The position numbers and the translations under genes are program-made. Below the pieces are notes generated by a model, which ran no database searches, was not told the origin of the DNA, and saw only the letters and a program-made list of their open reading frames with translations. Of a DNA stretch of 64,000 nt, positions 1-7,302 are shown in pieces. Positions within the stretch are counted from its first letter, which is position 1, and every line of letters begins with the position of its first letter. Origin of the DNA: Mesorhizobium sp. LMG 17147 (GTDB taxonomy: Bacteria > Pseudomonadota > Alphaproteobacteria > Rhizobiales > Rhizobiaceae); NCBI RefSeq assembly GCF_024297145.1, contig NZ_JANCTC010000004.1, positions 124,001-188,000 on the forward strand, given 5' to 3'.

Positions 1-353
1 ACATCATCAACCGTGGCGGGGGCAAGCTGGTGCTGGAGCTGTTCATGCATGACCGCGATGGCGGCATCGATCCGAAGGCCGAAGTATCGGTGCCTGTCGA
101 CGGAACCATCCACAGACTGCCTGCGGGTGGATTGCTGAAGCTCGACCCAGGCCAGAGCGTGACGCTGCTGCCGGGCGTCTGGCACGCCTTCTGGGCCGAG
201 GGCAAGGACGTGCTGATCGGCGAGGTCTCGACCGTCAATGACGATCTCACCGACAACGTTTTTCGCGAACCGATCGGCCGCTTCGCGGACATCGACGAGG
301 ACACAGCACCGCTGCACCTCTTGGTATCCGATTACGAGATGTGGGTGGGTTAA
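1..353 (+). CDS. D-lyxose ketol-isomerase family protein, 3' part only
   Basis: The gene runs in from the left edge; its reading frame starts at base 3 and reads IINRGGGKLVLELF. The INRGGG block, the GVWHAFW block and the C-terminal STVNDD...EPIGRF segment match the cupin-fold D-lyxose isomerase family, which interconverts D-lyxose and D-xylulose. His in GVWHAFW and the Glu in GEVSTVNDD are probable metal ligands of the cupin barrel. Only about 116 residues are present of a family length near 225, so the N-terminal half lies outside the window. The assignment rests on recognised motifs; a related sugar isomerase of the same fold is possible. Confidence 0.8.
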   Translation, partial: IINRGGGKLVLELFMHDRDGGIDPKAEVSVPVDGTIHRLPAGGLLKLDPGQSVTLLPGVWHAFWAEGKDVLIGEVSTVNDDLTDNVFREPIGRFADIDEDTAPLHLLVSDYEMWVG

Positions 354-373
354 GGCAGGGTGGCGAGGAACAC

Positions 374-619
374 TTACGCTTGAGAGTGAAGGTCCTCGGC
401 AATCAGCCGCTTCTGTCGCAAGTCGACCCGAGTCGTTGTGCACAGCTGATCCAGCGGCATTTTGACGTGGGCTTCGTCAAGCGGGATTAGCGCGTAGTAA
501 TTGCCCTCGCCCGGCTGTGGGATTGGCGCCGGGGCCGACTTGTCATCGTCGGGATCGACTCGTGAGGCGGCAATGATGACGCCTCGAGAATCGTATACCG
601 CGTGAAGCGCTATTGGCAT
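374..619 (-). CDS. Small hypothetical protein, 81 aa
   Basis: This 81-residue protein begins MPIALHAVYDSRGVIIAASR and ends RLIAEDLHSQA. The ATG at 619 has a GAGGAG ribosome site eight bases upstream. It follows another 81-aa gene on the same strand by 11 bases, so the two probably form an operon. The N-terminal half reads like a short beta-hairpin unit, followed by an acidic, proline-rich linker and a basic C-terminus. There is no signal peptide and no membrane segment. I do not recognise the family. A longer in-frame version starting at 1042 would overlap the neighbour and lacks a ribosome site. Confidence 0.55.
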   Translation of the reverse strand: MPIALHAVYDSRGVIIAASRVDPDDDKSAPAPIPQPGEGNYYALIPLDEAHVKMPLDQLCTTTRVDLRQKRLIAEDLHSQA

Positions 620-630
620 GTCTTGGCTCC

Positions 631-876
631 TCAGGGAGAACTTATCGCCGCGAATCTTATTTGCATATCGTCTGATACGTTCGTCTGTATTACCTCGGTC
701 TGGCCTGTCTCGTCGATGTAGGTATACAGGCTTTCCCAGCGCAAAGTGGCCGTGCGAAGGACGACCGCCGCACGTACCGAGTACCCCCAGTAGGCATCGC
801 CTGTTCCGAGCTTCCAAAACCACACCATTTGGCTGCCAGCTCGTTGGAAAGTGGATTGAGTGACGAAAGTGGCCAA
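631..876 (-). CDS. Small hypothetical protein, 81 aa, TTG start
   Basis: The protein starts MATFVTQSTFQRAGSQMVWF and is rich in Trp, Tyr and Thr, suggesting a small beta-rich fold. No ATG fits; the start chosen is TTG at 876, with an AAGGAG ribosome site six bases upstream. It is the first gene of a probable two-gene unit with the 81-aa gene at 374-619. No signal peptide or membrane helix is visible. I do not recognise the family. Codon use resembles real coding sequence more than the shadow frames here, and the paired ribosome sites are the main support. Confidence 0.5.
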   Translation of the reverse strand: MATFVTQSTFQRAGSQMVWFWKLGTGDAYWGYSVRAAVVLRTATLRWESLYTYIDETGQTEVIQTNVSDDMQIRFAAISSP

Positions 877-1103
877 GGAAGTCTCCTTGAGGCTTGATTT
901 CCGTAGAACCTGGAACTCTCGAGGAGTCTTCTTGCAACATCCGCTTGCGACTGCCAGAGGATAGGGAACACGAGCACCCTCGGACGGATAGGCATTTCAA
1001 CCCCGCGAGACTGAATTTGCGGGAGAAGATGGCACTGGTCAAGCGTCAATCTTCGGTGGCAATGGGCGGCTGCGCACGCTTTTCGTGCATTTCCACTCCT
1101 GGT

Positions 1104-1262
1104 CTAACGCTGATGCTTGTCGGCCCAGCGGTTGCCCAGCAGAAGCTCCGGATGCGCCGGATCAGCACCCGGCTCCAGCCAGACCCGTTGCACGTCGACC
1201 AAGAGCAGCGCGGTTTCGCCGGCCCGGAACGGCTCGTTTCGTTTCGGCAATGCTGGCGTCAT
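1104..1262 (-). pseudogene. Isochorismatase-family cysteine hydrolase, N-terminal fragment
   Basis: A 52-residue frame on the minus strand starts MTPALPKRNEPFRAGETALL and continues LVDVQRVWLEPGADPAHPEL. This is the typical beginning of an isochorismatase-like amidohydrolase, with the catalytic Asp of the LLVDVQ strand present. It then stops at a TAG. The Lys and Cys of the catalytic triad and the rest of the domain (normally 180-230 residues) are absent, and no continuation was seen in the other frames towards base 880. I read it as a decayed or truncated remnant. Confidence 0.5.
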
Positions 1263-1413
1263 GCTTGGGGTCCTGTGTTGCTGATCACAATCGGGCTGAT
1301 TTAGCTGATTATGGTCCGCGCGTCCTGCGTGGCGGAAACACTTATTGGGAGTATTCGAAGTCGCTAATTTGAGTTAAACTTTGTGTTCGGGCGTGGAGAC
1401 GGGGGTCTCTGTC

Positions 1414-2136
1414 ATGATCGATTCAGACGTGTTCGACTTTGTCGAACGCTGCAGGAACCATACAGCAACCGGGCCGCTGCTGAGCGACCTTCTTGATACC
1501 GTGAGGAATCTCGGCTTCGAACATCTTATCCTGAGCGGTGTGCCCCTCAGCGGTCAGAAACTTGCGCCGATGGTTGAACTGAATGGCTGGCCGGCCGGCT
1601 GGTTCGAACGCTATGTCGAGGCCGAGCACGCCGCCGTCGATGGTGTTTGCATCTACTCGGCAAAGACCCTGAAGCCGTTCCTTTGGTCCGAAGTTCCGGC
1701 AAAGTGGTCAGATACGGAAGGTTCTCGACGCGTTGCCGGCGAGGCGACGGAGTTCGGCATCTGGAGCGGCTTCGCCGTGCCGATGCTCAGCATTCACCAT
1801 TGGCAATCCGTGCTGTCGTTTGCCTCGTCGGCGAAGTCCTGCACCCTGTCGCCGCGCCATCAAGTGCAACTGGTGACCATGGCGGTCTACGCCGGCATGT
1901 CGATCCAGGCCTTGGCGGATGACGATGATGACGATGAGGGCGTGCTGACCGACCGCGAAAAAGAAGTGCTCTTGTGGGCCGCGGCCGGCAAGACCTCGTC
2001 GGAGACATCCCAAATCCTCGGCCTGACCGAGCGTACGGTCAAATGGCACTCAACGCGCGCTCGCGAGGCTTTTGGCGTCGCCACGACCACGCAGGCGGTC
2101 GTCGAGGCGGTGCGCCGGCGCCTGATCCACCCCTAG
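1414..2136 (+). CDS. LuxR-family quorum-sensing regulator
   Basis: This 240-residue protein has an N-terminal autoinducer-binding domain (about 5-160), an acidic linker of six Asp, and a C-terminal LuxR helix-turn-helix (LTDREKEVLLWAAAGKTSSE, then LTERTVKWH). Ligand-pocket residues of LuxR/TraR proteins are recognisable: W63, Y67, D76, W91 and G119. The Pro that normally follows the conserved Asp is Gly here. The ATG at 1414 is preferred because the pocket domain starts just after it; a TTG at 1381 would add 11 residues. It is followed after 170 bp by a luxI gene with a lux box, so it is very probably the receptor for that synthase's signal. Confidence 0.88.
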   Translation: MIDSDVFDFVERCRNHTATGPLLSDLLDTVRNLGFEHLILSGVPLSGQKLAPMVELNGWPAGWFERYVEAEHAAVDGVCIYSAKTLKPFLWSEVPAKWSDTEGSRRVAGEATEFGIWSGFAVPMLSIHHWQSVLSFASSAKSCTLSPRHQVQLVTMAVYAGMSIQALADDDDDDEGVLTDREKEVLLWAAAGKTSSETSQILGLTERTVKWHSTRAREAFGVATTTQAVVEAVRRRLIHP

Positions 2137-2180
2137 AGCATGATCCCGAAAAGTTGCAGATTTTTCGGATAAGATCATGC
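2137..2180. repeat. Palindromic intergenic repeat, copy 1
   Basis: The 44-bp segment begins AGCATGATCCCGAAAAG and ends AAGATCATGC, forming an imperfect hairpin. A second copy lies at 10561-10607. It abuts the luxR stop codon and may act as a 3' stem-loop. Elements of this design are common between genes in Rhizobiales. Confidence 0.8.
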
Positions 2181-2230
2181 GAAGAAACAAAGAGCTAGAG
2201 CAGGACGACCGTCCTGCTACTAGCCGCGTC

Positions 2231-2250
2231 AACTGTCCTATCGGACAGGT
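2231..2250 (+). promoter_or_regulatory. lux box upstream of luxI
   Basis: The 20-bp sequence AACTGTCCTATCGGACAGGT is an inverted repeat with arms CTGTCC and GGACAG around four bases. It matches 15 of 20 positions of the Vibrio fischeri lux box. It ends 56 bp before the luxI start, where a LuxR dimer could activate transcription. The natural ligand-bound regulator is the LuxR encoded just upstream, giving positive autoregulation. Confidence 0.8.
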
Positions 2251-2306
2251 GACGTACATTAGCGCGGCTGCAAATATCCCTGCGAGAACGATCGGGGGAT
2301 CGCGCC

Positions 2307-2966
2307 ATGATAACGGCCCACGTAGTCAATGCGCACAACAAGCATCTTTACGAAAACGAGTTCGACGAATTTCTGCGCCGGCGGCACGACTTCTTCGTGC
2401 ACCAGAAACATTGGCGCCCTCCGAGCCCGGACGGTCGCGAGCTAGACCAATTCGATACTGACGCGGCGACTTACCTGCTTGGTATTGAAGATGGTCGCGT
2501 GGTGACCTCGGCTCGATTGATCCCAACGAGCGAGCCGCACATGGTCTCGGAGGTTTTTTCTCACATGTGCGAAAAATCGGGCGTCCCAAGGCGTCCCGAT
2601 TGGGCCGAATGGACCCGCACATTCGTCGTTCCCGACAAGCGAACTGCCGGACTGAGGGGCACGCTGACGCAGCTGTGCTGCGCCGTGATGGAATACGCTC
2701 TCGACGAGGGCCTCAGCGCCGTCGGCGGGGTCCAGGAAACCTACTTCATGCCGCACCACGGCGCGCTGAAATGGCGCGCCGAGCCGATGGGCATGGCCAG
2801 GGAAGAAAACGGCGAGTGGTACATCGTCGCGTATATCGAAGTGAACGAGGCGGCCCTGGCGAGTGTTCGAAGAATACTTGGGATCGAGCATTCGTTGCTG
2901 GTTCGGCGGGGGGCGCAATCACCTTTCGTAGACTGGTCGAGAAGTCCCAGGCAGGCTGTCCTATGA
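2307..2966 (+). CDS. Acyl-homoserine-lactone synthase (LuxI/BjaI-like)
   Basis: This 219-residue cytoplasmic enzyme would make an N-acyl-homoserine lactone from S-adenosylmethionine and an acyl donor. Conserved LuxI residues are seen at R26, F30, W36, E45, D47, D50, R70, E101 and R104. The overall pattern (RRRHDFFV, DGRELDQFD, EWTRTFVV, CAVMEYALDEG) resembles BjaI, BraI and RpaI of Bradyrhizobium and Rhodopseudomonas, which use acyl-CoA or aryl-CoA rather than acyl-ACP. A branched-chain or aryl signal is therefore an inference to test. A lux box lies upstream and three exported-protein genes start 54 bp downstream, probably co-transcribed. Confidence 0.9.
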   Translation: MITAHVVNAHNKHLYENEFDEFLRRRHDFFVHQKHWRPPSPDGRELDQFDTDAATYLLGIEDGRVVTSARLIPTSEPHMVSEVFSHMCEKSGVPRRPDWAEWTRTFVVPDKRTAGLRGTLTQLCCAVMEYALDEGLSAVGGVQETYFMPHHGALKWRAEPMGMAREENGEWYIVAYIEVNEAALASVRRILGIEHSLLVRRGAQSPFVDWSRSPRQAVL

Positions 2967-3020
2967 ACTTGATGTGCCCGATCCGAAGTGGATAATGATC
3001 GAAATCGGAGTTAAAATGAA

Positions 3021-3419
3021 ATGAAAATCGCAGGGGCATTGGTTTATGTTTTGTTGCCAACAGTATTTTGTGTTGACTCTATGGTAAAGGCCGATGAACT
3101 TGCGGTAGTTGCTCAAGTCTGTACGGAGCAGGGGGTTTGCGGGGATATCGAGCCGGCCACGGCGTTGTTGATATTGGGTCTTGCGCAGATCGCAAAGGAA
3201 CTCTCCAAGGATAAGCCGTTCGGCCCAAATAATGAGATAGTGAAGGCGGTTACTACGATGATCAATGATCTAAAGAATGGCCCTGGCCCGAACAATGACC
3301 TCGTGAAGATATTAAAAAATGCCGGTAACGACCTGTCATGCGGTCCTGGTCCAAACAATGATGTAATCAAGTTCCTGAACGGTCTAGGTATCAAAATCGT
3401 CGCAAAGGGGTGCAAGTGA
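3021..3419 (+). CDS. Exported protein with GPNN repeats, 132 aa
   Basis: A signal peptide of about 24 residues (MKIAGALVYVLLPTVFCVDS, cleavage near VKA/DEL) precedes a small mature protein. The second half holds three repeats of about 20 residues, each with GPNN(D/E) followed by a hydrophobic residue and VK or IK: KPFGPNNEIVKAV, GPGPNNDLVKIL and GPGPNNDVIKFL. Four Cys remain in the mature part, two near the start, one before repeat three and one near the C-terminus. A CGGAG ribosome site lies 10 bases before ATG 3021. The next gene overlaps its stop. I do not recognise the family; the motif recurs in the next two genes. Confidence 0.75.
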   Translation: MKIAGALVYVLLPTVFCVDSMVKADELAVVAQVCTEQGVCGDIEPATALLILGLAQIAKELSKDKPFGPNNEIVKAVTTMINDLKNGPGPNNDLVKILKNAGNDLSCGPGPNNDVIKFLNGLGIKIVAKGCK

Positions 3420-3988
3420 TGCGCAGGAGATCCACCTCGTTTGTATTAGCCGTCTGGGCCGCCGCTACGTTTTGTAGTCCAGCGCGCGCAGCTTCCGACG
3501 TATGCGTGCAGGCTGGAGACCAGGGGTACAAGCAGATTAACGACATTTACGACCCAAAGATCGACATGTTGATGCGCATTGCGGATGGCTTAAAAGCAAA
3601 GGGGTTTGATCCAAGAAATTACCCGGTTGTGCTATCTGATGGCAGGGTTGAACCTCTCGATCTGATCGATGCCATCAGCAAAGCCGCTATAGGAAAGGCG
3701 GCGGCCTACAAACAGGTCAACGATGCCGTAGAGCAATGTAATCAGGGACTCAAGACGCCACAGAAAGTCACAGATGCAGCCGTTTTCTTTGCCACAGGAG
3801 GGCTTTCCGCGATTCTGCCGCCTCGATTTACGCATGTCGACGTCAGTGAAATCTTGGCTGGAAAGCCATTTGGCGGACCTAATGCCTTTTTGCCGAAGGC
3901 GCGCGACGACCTCCTGAAGGGTCTGGGGATCGGAGGGGATGTGGCTTGCATAATTAAGGATCCGAAGAAAATTTTCGGCGGGTGCTGA
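3419..3988 (+). CDS. Exported FGGPNA-motif protein, 189 aa
   Basis: The gene starts at an ATG overlapping the previous stop (TGATG), with AAAGGGG eight bases upstream; a GTG at 3410 is the alternative. A signal peptide ending PARA/ASD leads into a helical domain (about 25-125), then AVFFATGGLSAILPP and KPFGGPNAFLPKARDDLLKG near the C-terminus, which ends in FGGC. It aligns along its whole length with the next gene, sharing KGFDP.N(Y/F)P, a Cys followed by QG, GGL..ILP...THVD and FGGPNA. Cys pairs at both ends suggest a periplasmic or secreted, disulphide-bonded protein. Function unknown. Confidence 0.78.
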   Translation: MRRRSTSFVLAVWAAATFCSPARAASDVCVQAGDQGYKQINDIYDPKIDMLMRIADGLKAKGFDPRNYPVVLSDGRVEPLDLIDAISKAAIGKAAAYKQVNDAVEQCNQGLKTPQKVTDAAVFFATGGLSAILPPRFTHVDVSEILAGKPFGGPNAFLPKARDDLLKGLGIGGDVACIIKDPKKIFGGC

Positions 3989-3989
3989 G

Positions 3990-4745
3990 ATGCAGTCGAA
4001 GTGTTTTGTTGTGGGCATAATCGCCCTATCTGCCTTTTTTTCCGGGCAATGTATTGCCGCAGACGTATGCCGAGAGGCGGCCGGTAGATCCGACCAAGCC
4101 GTCAGGGAACAATATCAGCGCACCATCGACTACTACATTAAGCTGGCTGCTGCGGCTCGCATGAAAGGTTTCGATCCGGAGAACTTCCCTCAATCGGATC
4201 AGAACGGCAATGTCGAGACCGTCAACTTTGTTGAAATAATCAACGACCTTTCATCGCAACGAGATCAAGCCATTTCCGAGATCTATGGCGGATTTCAAGA
4301 CTGCGAACAGGGGTTCCAGCCTGCTCAGGACATCATCGATACCGGTGAGTTTTATCTTTCCGGCGGTCTGACAGAAATCCTGCCCGACCAAGTAACCCAC
4401 ATCGACGCCAGTAGGTTGCTGCGTGGCACGCCCTTCGGCGGTCCCAACGCTCTGCTGCCGCGCGCCCGGGACCAAATCCTGATCAGTCTTGGAATTGGCG
4501 GGGATTTGGCCAACATCATCAGAAATCCGCTTGAGATCCGGCCCGGAGGTCCAGTGCGGCTGCCATGGAACCCGATCCTGAACATCCCAAATCTTCCACT
4601 GCCCAACGTGCAGTTACCGAACTTTCCGCCGCTCCCAAATGCACACTTGCCGAACCTCCCGCCACTGCCACCATTGCCTTCGCCTCCTCCGCCGGTTCAG
4701 CTTGGAACCGTGGGAGGACACAGGGTGTGCGTCCCGTGGTGCTAG
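3990..4745 (+). CDS. Exported FGGPNA-motif protein with Pro-rich tail, 251 aa
   Basis: Starting one base after the previous stop, this protein has a signal peptide (MQSKCFVVGIIALSAFFSGQ, cleavage near CIA/ADV). Its first 170 mature residues are paralogous to the preceding gene product, including KGFDPENFP, GGLTEILP, THIDASRLL and TPFGGPNALLPRARD. It then adds a tail of about 55 residues made of Pro, Leu and Asn (NIPNLPLPN, LPNFPPLPN, LPNLPPLPP) that ends VCVPWC. Such a tail suggests an extended, surface-exposed or wall-spanning segment. It closes the probable luxI-led operon. Function unknown. Confidence 0.78.
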   Translation: MQSKCFVVGIIALSAFFSGQCIAADVCREAAGRSDQAVREQYQRTIDYYIKLAAAARMKGFDPENFPQSDQNGNVETVNFVEIINDLSSQRDQAISEIYGGFQDCEQGFQPAQDIIDTGEFYLSGGLTEILPDQVTHIDASRLLRGTPFGGPNALLPRARDQILISLGIGGDLANIIRNPLEIRPGGPVRLPWNPILNIPNLPLPNVQLPNFPPLPNAHLPNLPPLPPLPSPPPPVQLGTVGGHRVCVPWC

Positions 4746-4856
4746 CACTTTCGCGCTGGCACCAATTGCGCGGTTCAACAGAGCGCTAGAGACAATCGAC
4801 ATCGCGTCACACTCGGCGGCACAGCTGACGGTATCGGCTATGCAAGCCCCAGGACC

Positions 4857-4993
4857 GTGGAGCAGAAGGTCTTCGGGCGTGAAAACACTTTGGCTCGCCA
4901 TACGGTGCTGGGGGATGCGGCAGACCGGAGCGCGGGCAAGGTGCACCATGCGGCGGGGACGACATGGCAAAAAGTGCCCTGCCACCGTAATTC
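4857..4993. mobile_element. MITE-like element, partial copy A
   Basis: This is the right-hand half of the element that is complete at 5102-5387 and 5937-6226. It shares CGTGAAAACACTTTGGCTCG and the terminal end CACCGTAATTC. Similarity to the other copies is lost to the left of about 4857, so the left terminus is missing. Confidence 0.65.
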
Positions 4994-5101
4994 GATCGAA
5001 CTTTGTATCGGTTCGTTGATCAGCGATATCCCGGGGAACAGATGCAAGCGAGCGCATCTATTTTTCTTCAAACGCCGTTACGAACCCGTTCCGAAATTGG
5101 C

Positions 5102-5387
5102 GATTACGGTGACAGTGCACTATGTTCTTTTCGCCGCCTGCCCTCGTGTTTCCGGGTTTTACGGCTTTGCCGATTTGCCCGGCGATGCTCCGCCCACGGG
5201 TGCATCGATAACCGCGACATCGGCGACGCGGCAATACTCGATGAGCAGTTCTTGTGGAACACATAGTCTTCGGACGTGAAAACACTTTGGCTCGCCCGAA
5301 CGGTGCTGGGGATGCGGCATACCGGGAACGCCGGCAAGGTGCACATGCGACCGGGGGCGACGGTAAAAAGTGCACTCACCGTAATTC
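5102..5387. mobile_element. MITE-like element, copy B
   Basis: About 286 bp, with the left end ATTACGGTGACAGTGCACT and the right end AGTGCACTCACCGTAATTC forming terminal inverted repeats. The interior is collinear with copy C (about 80 percent by eye). There is no transposase-sized frame, so it would need an enzyme supplied in trans. Confidence 0.75.
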
Positions 5388-5481
5388 TGATCTATACTCC
5401 GGACACCAGCGCGAACGCCTAGGCGAAGGGCGGATGAAGCGCGTGATAGAGTTCTCTTTTTAGTCATGTGGCGATGTTGAG

Positions 5482-5913
5482 ATGTTAGCCTCCGACCTGA
5501 CGAAGTTTATCGAGCAGGATCATCTGGCTCTGGATGCCTTCGTAAAGGGCGATCCTGAGCCCCTGAAAAACCTCTATTCGCGACAGGACGACGTCATTAT
5601 TGCCAATCCCTTTGGCCCGCCGGCGAAGGGATGGAGGAAGGCCGTTGAGACCATGGAACGGGCCGCCACCAATTACCGGCAGGGCAAGGCCATCGGCTTT
5701 GAGCGCATCTCGGAGTATGCGACTGCCGACTTGGGATACATCATCGAGGTCGAGCGGTTCCAATCCAAGGTCGGTGGTGGCAACAAACTGGTGCCAATTG
5801 CGCTTCGAGTCACCACCATATTCCGGCGCGAGGAAGGCGCGTGGAGGATCGTCCTTCGTCATGCCGATCCGATAACCTCGGCACGCCCGCCGACGTCCAT
5901 TCTCGGGGAGTAG
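5482..5913 (+). CDS. NTF2/SnoaL-like domain protein
   Basis: This 143-residue cytoplasmic protein shows the cone-shaped NTF2-like pattern: an N-terminal helix pair (DLTKFIEQDHLALDAFVKGD, EPLKNLYSRQDDVIIANPFG), a middle helix (GWRKAVETMERAATNY) and C-terminal strands ending RVTTIFRREEGAWRIVLRHA. The terminal WRIV..H signature is typical of SnoaL-like and ketosteroid-isomerase-like small enzymes or binding proteins. Length fits the family. It sits between MITE copies B and C and has no co-directional partner, so the substrate cannot be inferred. Confidence 0.75.
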   Translation: MLASDLTKFIEQDHLALDAFVKGDPEPLKNLYSRQDDVIIANPFGPPAKGWRKAVETMERAATNYRQGKAIGFERISEYATADLGYIIEVERFQSKVGGGNKLVPIALRVTTIFRREEGAWRIVLRHADPITSARPPTSILGE

Positions 5914-5936
5914 AAGGGTTGCCGGAGAGGTTTTAG

Positions 5937-6226
5937 GAATTACGGTGACGGTGCACTAATTTCTTTTCGCCGCGTGCCTCGTTTTCCGAGTTCTCACGGC
6001 TTTTGCCGATTTGCCCGGCGATACTCTCGGCCCACGGGTGCAAAAGCGCGACGTCGGCGACGCGGCAATCCTCGATGAGCAGTTCTTGTGGAATACATAG
6101 TCTCCGGACGTGAAAACACTTTGGCTCGCCCGTGCGGCGCTGGGGTGCGGCAGACCGGGAACGCCGGTAAGGGGCACCATGCCACGGCGGCGGCGGCATG
6201 TAAAAAGTGCATTGTCACCGTAATTC
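5937..6226. mobile_element. MITE-like element, copy C
   Basis: A 290-bp element with 21-bp terminal inverted repeats: left 5937-5957 (GAATTACGGTGACGGTGCACT is 21 bases with one mismatch to the reverse complement of the right end, 6206-6226). The dinucleotide AG flanks both ends and could be a target duplication. It encodes no transposase. Confidence 0.8.
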
Positions 6227-6459
6227 AGTGCCGAAGCGGGAATTGATATAGACCGTGGGAATCGCGAGGCCGCCCTTGCGGGGGTGACGCCGGCACTGCA
6301 TCCTGACCAGAAGGCCCGGGGGGACACTGTGAACTTATCGAGCAGCGCAGCGAAAGGCGTGCGGTCCTGACGCGAACCTGGAACCGAATTTGGTTCTGGT
6401 GCAGCTTTCCTTTTGCTCGCCTCGGTTTTTGGCTTCGGGAACGCAAGCGCTACAATGCG

Positions 6460-7302
6460 ATGTTCCCGCGACGCTGGCTGAGTCCTGCCCAGATCATTGA
6501 CCACGACCTCGAACTTGTAGACGACGATGATATCGGCAAGCTGGATCGATCGTTGCTGGATTTGCTTGTTGCCAGAAGGGATCATCTTAAGTCGTCAAGT
6601 GGGAAATTCACCATTTTAAATATATCACTTTTTACCTTTTTGGTTGCGAACTACTTTCACCTAGGAACCGATGTTAGCGTCTATGGAATTTCTATTAAAA
6701 GCTCTCCAGGTGTTGCGGAATCTCTTCTCGCTATATCAAGCACGCTCGGAATATACGCGGCCACCCTCCAGGCCAACATAGCAATCGTCGACGGGGCTAT
6801 AGCCCACCTTCTCAAGCGGATTTTTCCTCGGGGTATACTCAATGTTATGCAGTCAGCTTTGATTCCAGAGACTGCCCTCGGAAAATACTTTCCATCGAAT
6901 ATACCACATCTGGTGTTTACAGGTTTTCATTCGGATGCTTCCAAATATTTCGTATATTTTTATTTGATGTTGTTGATTGTAGTAATAGCATGCGTGTACG
7001 CAATAAATATGCTTCTGATGAAGGAAATATGGATCGCGTCATCTCTTGGAGTTTACAGTAAGATAATCGTTGTCTATGTCTTTATTTGCGGTATTTTTGG
7101 CGCAATGTTTCTATTGCTAACCAGATTTCCTTCTCCATACCGAGATTATTCGGTGCTCCACAAGATGCAAATTGCAGAACAACTATGGCCGGATCAGGCA
7201 TCGGACCTTCGACAACAGCTTTACGGGGCCAATATCGAGGACCGGGCCGATTTAGAACGTCGAGGATACATCAAGCCTTACAAGATGCCAGAAGGAGCTT
7301 GA
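6460..7302 (+). CDS. AT-rich four-helix membrane protein, 280 aa
   Basis: A hypothetical inner-membrane protein with a soluble N-terminus (about 1-47), then hydrophobic segments near 50-68, 85-110, 167-190 and 200-222, and a soluble C-terminus of about 50 residues. Its base composition is clearly richer in A and T than its neighbours, for example TTTAAATATATCACTTTTTA, which suggests recent acquisition. The layout of paired helices separated by a long loop is seen in membrane effectors of defence systems, but no diagnostic motif is present and no partner gene is adjacent. The start is uncertain because no good ribosome site is visible. Confidence 0.65.
   Translation: MFPRRWLSPAQIIDHDLELVDDDDIGKLDRSLLDLLVARRDHLKSSSGKFTILNISLFTFLVANYFHLGTDVSVYGISIKSSPGVAESLLAISSTLGIYAATLQANIAIVDGAIAHLLKRIFPRGILNVMQSALIPETALGKYFPSNIPHLVFTGFHSDASKYFVYFYLMLLIVVIACVYAINMLLMKEIWIASSLGVYSKIIVVYVFICGIFGAMFLLLTRFPSPYRDYSVLHKMQIAEQLWPDQASDLRQQLYGANIEDRADLERRGYIKPYKMPEGA

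Larger units (their letters stand above)
4746..5481. other. Gene-poor stretch with MITE copies
   Basis: No convincing gene is present. The frames here are short and overlap the repeats at 4857-4993 and 5102-5387. The region marks the end of the exported-protein cluster. Confidence 0.6.

Noticed and set aside
894..1372. Plus-strand frames between the orphan genes and luxR
   Set aside because: They have no ribosome site and no family features, and they run opposite the isochorismatase fragment.
4838..6218. Frames inside the MITE-like copies as transposase remnants
   Set aside because: No DDE or other catalytic pattern; the frames differ between copies and end at the repeat ends.
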